A stretch of 17,540 nucleotides of DNA from an uncultured Eubacteriales bacterium (GTDB taxonomy: Bacteria > Bacillota > Clostridia > Oscillospirales > Acutalibacteraceae). This document shows, piece by piece, positions 6,836 to 13,820 of this stretch (within the stretch, counting starts at the first letter, position 1; each line of letters starts with the position of its first letter). The DNA lies in contig ONYV01000002.1 of the NCBI GenBank assembly GCA_900322105.1, positions 1 through 17,540 of the forward strand. Direction: 5' to 3'. Position numbers and translations under genes: made by a program. The notes under the pieces were generated by a model. That model saw nothing but the letters and a program-made list of their open reading frames with translations. It searched no databases and was not told the origin of the DNA.

Positions 6836-7528
6836 CTATGTGCTTTTTCGTTTCAGTGTTTTGAGAAAGGCTTTTTGTTCATCGGTGATCCTGCGGCTTT
6901 CGATCGCTTTTTGCAGCGCTTTATTGTGCGTCCATGTGTCGAGCCTGTGCTTTAGCAGATAGGGCAGTACAGCGTCATACTGCTTTGCCAAAAGGGTCGC
7001 AAAATACCACGCTGTCATCATCCTGACATAATAATCGTCTGAGCATACACGGCAGACTTTTTCGGGATAGGCGGGAGAAAAATCCTCGTCTGAAAAATGC
7101 TGCATCAGCATCCCGATGCCGAAACGGACGGTGTACGGATGGTCGCTGCTCAGAAAACGGTCGATATACATCAGCAGCTCTGCCTTGTGCTTTCGGAACA
7201 CCTTCGGAGAAAGCTGGTCGCAGGTCGCCCAGTTGTCGATATAGGGCAGGAAGTTTTGCAGCTCACGGATACAAACATCAAAATCCTTCATCTCCGACAG
7301 AATGAATGCGTGGAGCTGGTTTTCATCAAAGGTGCTGTGCGGCAGGGACGAAAGAAATGCGCCGATATCCTCTCTTTTGGCATAGTCTTTGGCAAGCAGA
7401 CGCAGCTGCGGCGTTCTGACGCCGATGAACCGTTCCTTTTTGATATTCGGTATCAGCGCGCTTTGAAAGTCCCGATAGGGGATATCCTGAAAGTTATGGA
7501 GTGTTTTCAGTATTTCTTCCTGAATCAT
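6836..7528 (-). CDS. AlkD-family DNA alkylation repair protein
   Basis: A DNA glycosylase built of HEAT-like helical repeats that excises alkylated bases. The ATG at 7528 (230 residues) is chosen because AGGAGGGAG lies seven bases upstream; the same frame is open to 7576 but that extension would lie within the preceding gene. Key residues follow Bacillus AlkD: Trp100 and Asp104 in DNWATCDQL, Arg135 in YTVRFGIGM, Trp174 in MMTAWYFATLLAK. The Trp/Asp pair has the same four-residue spacing as W109/D113, and Trp100-to-Trp174 is close to the known spacing. The length is typical. The start overlaps the 3' end of the symporter gene by 35 bases, so it is translated from the same message, an unusual functional pairing. 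Confidence 0.92.
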   Translation of the reverse strand: MIQEEILKTLHNFQDIPYRDFQSALIPNIKKERFIGVRTPQLRLLAKDYAKREDIGAFLSSLPHSTFDENQLHAFILSEMKDFDVCIRELQNFLPYIDNWATCDQLSPKVFRKHKAELLMYIDRFLSSDHPYTVRFGIGMLMQHFSDEDFSPAYPEKVCRVCSDDYYVRMMTAWYFATLLAKQYDAVLPYLLKHRLDTWTHNKALQKAIESRRITDEQKAFLKTLKRKST

Positions 7529-9050
7529 CAGCATCTCCCTCCTGCGCTTCGGCTTCAAGGTCTTCTTTGAACTCACGGTTCATATCGGGATAGGCGGAGA
7601 GCATCGGCTCTAATTGTTTGCCTTTTCTGCGGTCGAAATAGTTTTTGGTAATCTTTGCCACCAGACCGCTGAGCGCGACAAGACAGATCAGGTTCGGCAC
7701 TGCCATCAGTCCGTTGAAGGTGTCGTCGATCGCCCAGATCAAATCGGAGTGGATGGTGGCGGATACGGCGATGAGCAGGATATAGATCACCTTGAACGCT
7801 TTTACGATGATGTTCCGTTTCTTTTCGGAAATGCCGCCGAAACAGAACTCCACTGCCTTTTCGCCGTAGTAGGACCATGCGATGATGGTCGTGAAGGCGA
7901 ACAGCGGCAGGATGATGGAAAATACGATCACGCCGAAATTGCCGAAGTTGTTGGAGAACATTGCCATAGACATGGCGGAGTCGTTCATATCGGATGAGAG
8001 TTTGTCAAGATCAAAAGTCGTGAGGAAGGTAAGGGAAGTGAGAGTGCAGATGATGAAGGTGTCGAAAAATACTTGAAAAATGCCCCAGAGTCCCTGCTTG
8101 ACAGGTTCTTTGGTCTCAGAGGCGGAGTGCGCGATCACCGAAGAGCCGAGTCCTGCTTCGTTGGAGAACACACCTCTTGCCATGCCTTTTTTGATGACCT
8201 GCGCAAAGGAGTAGCCAAGGATACCGCCGCCTGCCGCCTGAAAGTTAAAGGCTTTTTCAAAGATCAGCCCGAATGCTTTCGGGATGTTGCCGATGTGCAT
8301 ACAGATAGCGATCAGCGCCATGATGATGAACAGCAGCGACATAAAGGGAACGAGCATAGACGTTACCCTGCCGATGCGCTGAATGCCGCCGATGATGATG
8401 ACTGCGGCAACGATGGCAACGATGATACCCACAGAGAGCTTCACGATCTCTGCATCCGGTCCTGCTCCCGAAAAGGCTTCCGAGATCGTGCCGGAGATCT
8501 TGTTTGTCTGAACGCCGCTCATGCCGATGGCGGCAAACACACAGAAGATCGCCGCGCAATATGCCAGCCATTTCCATTTCAGACCGTATGCGATATAATA
8601 AAACGAACCGCCCGAAAGATTGCCGTGCTTGTCCTTTTTGCGGAAATACAGTCCCAGCACGTTTTCGGAATAGTTCGTCACCATGCCGAAAAACGCCGAG
8701 ATCCACATCCAGAAGACAGCGCCCGGACCTCCTGTCAGGATCGCCGATACCACGCCGATGATATTTCCTGTGCCGACCGTACCCGAGATCGCAGTAGAGA
8801 AGGCTTCAAACTGCGACACGGCGTTGAGCTTTGCTTTGCCCGAACGGGTCTTTTTCTTGCCAAGACTTTTGACAGCAGGCACGATCGTTGTATTGAGCGA
8901 TTCCCCGAATTTGCGCACCTGCAAAAATTTTGTCCGTATCGTCAGCAAGATCCCTGTGCCGAGGATCAGAATGATCACAGGCCATCCCCAGACGATATCG
9001 TTGAGGACGTTATTGATATTTTCTATTCCCGACAGTATTTGTTCCCACAT
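7494..9050 (-). CDS. Sodium:alanine/glycine symporter (AGCS family)
   Basis: A 518-residue, multi-helix importer coupling Na+ to uptake of small neutral amino acids. The family signature is present at about 107-122 (GGPGAVFWMWISAFFG), preceded by the substrate/ion-site segment TAISGTVGTGNIIGV. Other family blocks are GGSFYYIAYGL, NKISGTISEAF, GMARGVFSNEAGLGSSVIAHS and the late SYYGEKAVEFCFG. The usual NIAGVATA is NIIGVVSA here, a conservative change. The C-terminus is a charged cytoplasmic tail (EFKEDLEAEAQEGDADD), whose last codons overlap the alkD-family gene. The start has AGGAGG at good distance and its own promoter. Substrate within the family is not fixed by sequence. Confidence 0.94.
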   Translation of the reverse strand: MWEQILSGIENINNVLNDIVWGWPVIILILGTGILLTIRTKFLQVRKFGESLNTTIVPAVKSLGKKKTRSGKAKLNAVSQFEAFSTAISGTVGTGNIIGVVSAILTGGPGAVFWMWISAFFGMVTNYSENVLGLYFRKKDKHGNLSGGSFYYIAYGLKWKWLAYCAAIFCVFAAIGMSGVQTNKISGTISEAFSGAGPDAEIVKLSVGIIVAIVAAVIIIGGIQRIGRVTSMLVPFMSLLFIIMALIAICMHIGNIPKAFGLIFEKAFNFQAAGGGILGYSFAQVIKKGMARGVFSNEAGLGSSVIAHSASETKEPVKQGLWGIFQVFFDTFIICTLTSLTFLTTFDLDKLSSDMNDSAMSMAMFSNNFGNFGVIVFSIILPLFAFTTIIAWSYYGEKAVEFCFGGISEKKRNIIVKAFKVIYILLIAVSATIHSDLIWAIDDTFNGLMAVPNLICLVALSGLVAKITKNYFDRRKGKQLEPMLSAYPDMNREFKEDLEAEAQEGDADDSGRNTENTP

Positions 9051-9091
9051 CTTTTTTCCTCCTGTGCCGGTTTTATGGATGATACCCTACT

Positions 9092-9120
9092 ATCCTACCA
9101 TATTTATTCGGTGCATTCAA
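9092..9120 (-). promoter_or_regulatory. Promoter of the symporter-alkD operon
   Basis: Minus strand: TTGAAT (9115-9120), 17-base spacer, TAGGAT (9092-9097). It starts 12 bases from the hairpin element at 9132. Confidence 0.55.
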
Positions 9121-9131
9121 GAATTATTATT

Positions 9132-9294
9132 AGACTTTCTCGGAAACTTCCGAAGCACCGTCTTACTTGTCTCTTTTGCACCGGACTTTGTGTCTCTCCC
9201 TTGCATGACACCAAGCAGTGCTGCACTCGAGACGCTTTTTCCGGCACAAAATATTCTGCGTCATACGGCACTTCTCCGGTTCCCGAGGAAGTCT
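9132..9294 (-). repeat. 163-bp hairpin element, copy B (inverted orientation)
   Basis: On the minus strand it begins AGACTTCCTCGGGAACCGG and ends TTTCCGAGAAAGTCT. It is exactly 163 bp like the two copies near the window's right end and differs from copy D at about 12 positions by eye. It is flanked by ATT on both sides, a possible 3-bp target duplication. Any open frame through it is not a gene. Confidence 0.93.
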
Positions 9295-9509
9295 ATTGAA
9301 CTTTGAAACGAACAAAGCGGCAGGCTTTTGTCATACAAAAATTGCGTGATACAGACATTCGTGAAAAAAGTGAAAATCCGAAGTTTGAGTTCGATAGCTG
9401 AAACATTTTTTCAAGATCACATGGCAGCACTTTTGTGAAAAAACCGCCTATATGCGTCCTTTTCTGGTTAAATTAACATGATTTTTTGTGTATTTTGTCA
9501 ATAAATCGC
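9295..9509. other. AT-rich intergenic stretch with no gene seen
   Basis: There is no ORF with a ribosome site. It contains a near-palindrome GTTAAATTAAC (about 9467-9477) and several T-runs, but no supported feature. Confidence 0.5.
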
Positions 9510-9538
9510 TTGAAATTTTTCGGAAGATGTGGTATCTT
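9510..9538 (+). promoter_or_regulatory. Extended -10 promoter of a candidate small RNA
   Basis: TTGAAA (9510-9515), 17-base spacer ending in TGG, TATCTT (9533-9538). The TGn before the -10 box makes it an extended -10 promoter. No ORF with a ribosome site follows. Confidence 0.5.
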
Positions 9539-9544
9539 ATAAGT

Positions 9545-9691
9545 GTAGGCAGATAATGCTTATGCTGAGATATTCAGATGCGGTTTCAAATTTGAAATAT
9601 AAAACAAACAATGTCAGCCTTTTCTACATAAATAATGCCTTCGGCGGCTTTTGCTGCGCTTTCTTAACTTGGGAAGCGTGCGCCGCTTTTT
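9545..9691 (+). ncRNA. Candidate small RNA or leader RNA upstream of the ANL enzyme
   Basis: It is bounded by the promoter at 9510-9538 and a terminator-like hairpin: GCGGC (9644-9648) pairs with GCCGC (9682-9686), an inner CGCTTTC pairs with GGGAAGCG, and TTTTT follows at 9687-9691. Coding is unlikely; the open frame across it has no ribosome site and an atypical composition. The next gene has its own promoter at 9800-9828, so this may be an independent sRNA or an attenuated leader. Confidence 0.4.
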
Positions 9692-9799
9692 GGGCTTTTG
9701 TGGCGGAATGCGGCATGATATCAGGGATACGGGGAACTTTTTGGAAATATCATACTGTTTTTCCATATATTTGTCTCTGAGTTTTACTGTTTCTCACAG

Positions 9800-9828
9800 T
9801 TTACAAATATCCCGAAATGTTTTATAAT
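9800..9828 (+). promoter_or_regulatory. Sigma-A promoter of the ANL-enzyme gene
   Basis: TTTACA (9800-9805), 17-base spacer, perfect TATAAT (9823-9828); about 50 bases upstream of the start codon. Confidence 0.82.
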
Positions 9829-9880
9829 ACTCAGTATAGCGTAGCGCTTATAAATACATAGAAAAAAAGGAAGGGAAAGT

Positions 9881-11755
9881 ATGAGATACGAAGATCATTT
9901 TAACACCTGCAATATCAAGAGAAAGTTTCCTGAATGGGCAAAGGTAGACCGTGAGATCAACGGACTGCCGATCTACAACATGAATATTTTTGATAATATT
10001 ATGACCTTCAATCAGGATAACCTGGACGGCGATGCGTTCCATTATTTCGGAACGAAGATCACTTACGGCGAGATGCCTGCGCTCAGAGATGCTTATGCAA
10101 GAGGTCTGAAAATGGCAGGCGTTAAGGACGGGGACGTTGTGACCATCTGCTTGCCCGTCAGCATTGAGAATACCATGCTGCTGTTTGCTGTCAACTTCCT
10201 CAATGCGATCAGCAATAATGTAAACTTCCTCTACCTCAAGCACGATTTCCTGACATATACTCAGGAGAAGAACTCCAAGATCATCATCACCCTTGATGCG
10301 TTCCTGCCCTATTTTGTCGATCACCTCGAAAACAGCGGCGTTGAAAAAGTTATCGTGATGAGCCTTGATGACTATCTCCCCGAAAAGCGCAAGGGTCTGT
10401 TTATGGATACCTCCGAAATGCCCAAGAAGATGCAGGAAGTGTTCAACATTGAACAGATCATGCAGTGCCTGATGAATCTTGACAAGATCAAGGGCGTTGA
10501 GTTTATCAAGCTCGATGAGCTGAAAAAAGCAGGCGAAAAGAGCGATCTGCCGCTGCCCTACGGTCCGACGAACCTTGACCGTGATATCAGCTACTACTAC
10601 ACCAGCGGTACAACAGGAAAGCCGAAATGCGTTGTGTATAAGGAGTATTCCCTGAACGCTTATGTAGAGCTTCATGCAGGTCTGGATACAAAAAACTATG
10701 TCGGTGAGCGCAATTTCCAGTGCATTCCGCTGACACATATGACCGGTGAGCGTGTTTGTACGATCATGCCGCTGGCAAGAGGCGGTATCCTCGTTCCTCA
10801 GCCGATCTATAACAACAATACTTTTGCCCGTGACCTTGCCGCTTCCAAGTGCAACTGCGTTGTGGCAACGGCAAGCTTCTATATGAGAGCCGTAAAGCAG
10901 GGCGTTCTGGGTCCTGATGCTCTCAAGAACCTGACAAGACCTGCTTCCGGCGGCGAACCGATCACCACCAGCGCCGTTAAGAAGGTCGACAAGTGGCTGC
11001 GCGCCAACGGCTGCAACGTCCGCTACTCTCTCGGCGGCGGCGCAAGCGAAGAAGGCGGCGCAACACTTCTGACATACTTCATGGACGAAGAAACCAAGAC
11101 CAACGAAACAGGCAAGCCGCTGGAGCCTCATATCCATGTTAAATTGGTGGACGATGAAGGCAACCTCATCACCGAAAACGAAGTGCTGGGCAATCTCCAC
11201 GCAACCAGCCCTGCGGCTGCTGACCGTTACCTTGATAACCCCGAGGCTACCGCTGCAAGATGGTATTACGATGAGAACGGCGTAAAATGGGGCGTAACAG
11301 GCGATATCGCTGTCCGCCATGCAGACGGTTCTTACAACATTCTCGGCAGAGAGTCCGATTCCTATATCGACGAAAACGGCAAGAAAGTCTACCTCTTCCA
11401 GATTGAGTATTCTCTTGATGAAAACGATCCGATCCTTGAGTGGGAAATCAGCGCTTTCAAGAATGAATGCGGCGGTCACGATGTGGTCGGTCAGATCATC
11501 CTTGACCCCAACTGCACCACACCCAAAAACGAACTGGTCGACTACTTCTGCAAGAAGTATAAGCTCGACGCCATCAAGTTCTATCAGGAATTTGAGCTTG
11601 GTGAGATCACCAGCAAGCGTGACTTTGTGCTGCTTGCTCATGACTACAAGGGTTATGTTTCTCCGTGTGATGCAAACCATCACTACCTTGTGGACTATTC
11701 CGAGGATGGAACGACCACCAGAAGAAAGATCGGCATCATCCATTATCAGTATTGA
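9881..11755 (+). CDS. AMP-binding (ANL superfamily) acyl-CoA synthetase-like enzyme
   Basis: A 624-residue adenylate-forming enzyme expected to activate a carboxylic acid with ATP. The P-loop-like motif is YYYTSGTTGKPK (Thr241-Lys249). Also present are the His-bearing PLTHMTGER block, the adenine-binding LGGGASEEGG region, and the ribose-binding GVTGDIAVRHADGS (Asp475) followed by GRESDSYID (Arg490). The C-terminal subdomain is divergent: the hinge is followed by ENGKKVYLFQIEY instead of the usual G-x-x-(I/V)-x-x-x-E(I/V)E, and the catalytic lysine motif (PxTxxGKxxR) is not obvious. TSKRDF and TTTRRKIG are the only Lys-bearing candidates. No carrier protein, thioesterase or CoA-pathway gene is adjacent, so the substrate cannot be given. 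GGAAGGGA precedes the start. A long antisense frame of similar length is a codon-bias artefact. Confidence 0.87.
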   Translation: MRYEDHFNTCNIKRKFPEWAKVDREINGLPIYNMNIFDNIMTFNQDNLDGDAFHYFGTKITYGEMPALRDAYARGLKMAGVKDGDVVTICLPVSIENTMLLFAVNFLNAISNNVNFLYLKHDFLTYTQEKNSKIIITLDAFLPYFVDHLENSGVEKVIVMSLDDYLPEKRKGLFMDTSEMPKKMQEVFNIEQIMQCLMNLDKIKGVEFIKLDELKKAGEKSDLPLPYGPTNLDRDISYYYTSGTTGKPKCVVYKEYSLNAYVELHAGLDTKNYVGERNFQCIPLTHMTGERVCTIMPLARGGILVPQPIYNNNTFARDLAASKCNCVVATASFYMRAVKQGVLGPDALKNLTRPASGGEPITTSAVKKVDKWLRANGCNVRYSLGGGASEEGGATLLTYFMDEETKTNETGKPLEPHIHVKLVDDEGNLITENEVLGNLHATSPAAADRYLDNPEATAARWYYDENGVKWGVTGDIAVRHADGSYNILGRESDSYIDENGKKVYLFQIEYSLDENDPILEWEISAFKNECGGHDVVGQIILDPNCTTPKNELVDYFCKKYKLDAIKFYQEFELGEITSKRDFVLLAHDYKGYVSPCDANHHYLVDYSEDGTTTRRKIGIIHYQY

Positions 11756-11765
11756 TCAGCTGATA

Positions 11766-11913
11766 TGCCGAAAGAAAGCGGCGGTTTAACGGATGCTTTC
11801 AAAACGGCAATATACAAACGGCTATGATGATCCTTCCGCATGACTTGCTCTGTCGGCTGTCCGAAGAAGCTGCACGCTTCGGCAGACGGAACGGGCTGTT
11901 CTGCGGAAAGATC
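11766..11913 (+). promoter_or_regulatory. Two structured RNA segments between the ANL gene and the first GDSL gene
   Basis: Hairpin 1 (about 11766-11808): TGCCG..AAAGC pairs with GCTTT..CGGCA. Hairpin 2: GATCCTTCCGCA (11829-11840) pairs with TGCGGAAAGATC (11902-11913, one mismatch), enclosing a stem CTGTCCGAAG/CTTCGGCAG (11857-11885). Neither ends in a T-run, so they are not ordinary terminators. The second ends about 30 bases before the AAGGAGG of the GDSL gene. No clear sigma-A promoter was found in this gap. Confidence 0.45.
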
Positions 11914-11954
11914 TTTATGTCAATAGCAAAACTTTTTAAGGAGGTCATCATCCA

Positions 11955-13646
11955 ATGAAATTGAGAAAAATCCTGGCGATCGCATTGTCTGCCCTGATGG
12001 TCGGCGGCACAGCTTCTTTCGCAGCTTCTGCTCAGGAAGTTAAGACGGAAAAGACCTACAACTATGTTGCTCTGGGCGACAGCATCGCAGCAGGCTATGG
12101 ACTCGGCAAAGACAAGGGTCTGGCAAATGATCCCGCTCTGATTCTCAGCGACAAACTGATCGCAAACCCTGTCAAGGAAGCGTATGCAGCAGTATTCGGC
12201 ACCTATCTTCAGGAAAGAGCAGAAGGTAAGGGCGTAACTGTCAACGCCACCAACCTTTCTACCACTGCTTATCGTGCAGAAGACGTGGCAGAAACCATTC
12301 TGACAGAAGGTTATAAGGGCGGCATTGCAACCTGGATCTTTGAAACCTTCAATGGCGAAGGCTCAAGCCAGGTTCTGGTTCCTTATCACGATATCTTTGC
12401 AAAGTATCTGCCTGAAGCAGATCTCGTCAGCATCCAGCTCGGCGGCAACGACATCATCATGGGCGTTCTGTCTCCGATCCTTGTGGACGGCGACAACCCG
12501 ATCCTGCAGGCAGCCGGTCTTTCTATGGCGCTGACACTGTTCGGCTATGATCCGAAGCTCGCTCTCGGCGCAGGTCTGAAGAAACTTGAAGCAAGCAAGG
12601 ACGAGATCACAAAGGATCAGCTGATGGAAGCTGCTGCTTATGTATCCAACGTTGTTGCAAATTCTGACGCTTATGTTGAGAACGCAGCAGGAAACGTACA
12701 GAAGGTCGTAGACGCTGTTAAGACTGTCAATGAGAACGCTGAGATCGCTCTGATCGGTATGTTCAACCCCTATGGCAATTCTCTTGAATATCAGGGTCAG
12801 TACCGTGACGCTGCTTATGTTTTCTCTGCCATCGTCACAAGAGCAGCTAACGAGCTTTGCGCAGCTCCTGAAGAAGAAACCACAGAGCCTGAAGAGCCTG
12901 TCGAAGAGATCACAGAGCCCGAAAGCATCAGCTATGAGAAGACCATTGAGCTGAAAGTCGACCTGACAAAGGTAAAGAGCATGATCGCTGTTATGAAGCA
13001 GATCAAGGAAAATGCAAAAGCAGGTCTCAGCACCATGTTGAAGACCATCTATGATGCATATTCTGCTAAGCTCAACGCTCTGATGAAGATCGTTGCTGAA
13101 GAATCCGCTTATTCTGTACAGTATATGCTGCTCGGCAAGGGCTGCGAAGCTCAGATGCTCTACCTCAACGAGCTGCTTGAAGAAATGGCTGAAACAAACG
13201 ACGCAACTTTTGTTGACGTCTACTACGGTGTCAGCAACGAGCAGAACCTCGATCCTCATCCGCTGGCGTCCGGTCACAAAGAGATCGCTGACGTGATGAA
13301 CGACGTTCTCTTTGACCTGACTGAAGCACAGATCGATGAGATCGCAGGCGGCGAAGAGGAACTTCAGCCTCTCGTAAACAACTCCACCATCAGCAAGACA
13401 GAGATCAAGCTGGGCGAAAAGCTCAAGATCCGTGCGGTTGCTGAAGGCGGCGCAGGCGACTATCAGTACGAAGTCTACTACAAGAAGGCAAATTCTGCTA
13501 AGTGGTCAAGAGTACATGATTACAGCTACCTCTATGCTTTCAACATCACCCCTGCTACTGCTACTCAGTATGAGGTCCGTATCAATGTTAAGGACAAGAA
13601 CGGTGAAGTTGAAACAAAGATCCTGACATTTGATGTCGTAAAGTAA
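11955..13646 (+). CDS. Secreted GDSL/SGNH esterase with C-terminal beta-sandwich-like domain (paralogue 1)
   Basis: A 563-residue secreted hydrolase. The signal peptide ends near AASA-QE (about residue 26). Catalytic blocks are VALGDSIAAGYGL (Ser43), SIQLGGNDIIM (Gly164/Asn165) and NLDPHPLASGH (Asp433, His435), giving a complete Ser-Gly-Asn-His set. Between the last two lies an insertion: a Glu/Pro/Thr-rich segment (EEETTEPEEPVEEITEPES) and a long amphipathic helical stretch (about 330-400), which may be a lid or coiled coil. The C-terminal ~90 residues (ISKTEIKLGEKLKIRAVAEG, GAGDYQYEVYYKK) form an Ig/Fn3-like repeat domain. No LPXTG anchor or dockerin. AAGGAGG lies ten bases before the start. 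The substrate (carbohydrate ester or lipid) is unknown. Confidence 0.9.
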   Translation: MKLRKILAIALSALMVGGTASFAASAQEVKTEKTYNYVALGDSIAAGYGLGKDKGLANDPALILSDKLIANPVKEAYAAVFGTYLQERAEGKGVTVNATNLSTTAYRAEDVAETILTEGYKGGIATWIFETFNGEGSSQVLVPYHDIFAKYLPEADLVSIQLGGNDIIMGVLSPILVDGDNPILQAAGLSMALTLFGYDPKLALGAGLKKLEASKDEITKDQLMEAAAYVSNVVANSDAYVENAAGNVQKVVDAVKTVNENAEIALIGMFNPYGNSLEYQGQYRDAAYVFSAIVTRAANELCAAPEEETTEPEEPVEEITEPESISYEKTIELKVDLTKVKSMIAVMKQIKENAKAGLSTMLKTIYDAYSAKLNALMKIVAEESAYSVQYMLLGKGCEAQMLYLNELLEEMAETNDATFVDVYYGVSNEQNLDPHPLASGHKEIADVMNDVLFDLTEAQIDEIAGGEEELQPLVNNSTISKTEIKLGEKLKIRAVAEGGAGDYQYEVYYKKANSAKWSRVHDYSYLYAFNITPATATQYEVRINVKDKNGEVETKILTFDVVK

Positions 13647-13669
13647 TGATCCCTGAATAATTCCACGGA

Positions 13670-13700
13670 TGCGGATAGGTCTTTTGCCCTGTCCGCATTT
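13670..13700 (+). terminator. Probable terminator of GDSL paralogue 1
   Basis: TGCGGATAGG pairs with CCTGTCCGCA (10 bp with one wobble) around an 8-base loop; only a short TTT follows, so termination may be partial. Confidence 0.55.
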
Positions 13701-13767
13701 GTGCGCTTTCATTTCACAAAGTGCATAAAGCCAATATAGCGTCATCCTTGCGTGCCAAATCTAAAAT

Positions 13768-13794
13768 AGACTTCTTCGGTTTCCGAGGAAGTCT
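13768..13794. repeat. Minimal 27-bp copy of the hairpin element (tips only)
   Basis: AGACTTCTTCGG, loop TTT, CCGAGGAAGTCT: a 12-bp stem with one G-T pair. It is the two outermost 12-bp ends of the 163-bp element joined directly. It ends 26 bases before the start codon of GDSL paralogue 2, in its presumed leader. Confidence 0.85.
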
Positions 13795-13820
13795 GATGAA
13801 TAAAAAACTGGAGGATAACC

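Noticed and set aside
8073..9299. 408-codon open frame on the plus strand
   Set aside because: It is antisense to the symporter and runs into hairpin element B; its His/Cys/Arg-rich composition is typical of a shadow frame.
9529..9780. 83-codon plus-strand frame
   Set aside because: No ribosome site, Trp/Phe/Cys-rich and overlaps the -10 region of a promoter and a terminator-like hairpin.
9848..11743. 631-codon open frame on the minus strand
   Set aside because: It is antisense to the ANL gene, which has clear ATP-binding motifs, a promoter and a ribosome site; the opposite frame is an artefact of codon bias.
12363..13277. 304-codon minus-strand frame
   Set aside because: Shadow of GDSL paralogue 1.
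13711..13739. Promoter for GDSL paralogue 2 (TTTCAC-17-TATAGC)
   Set aside because: The -35 box is poor and the -10 only partial; insufficient to call.
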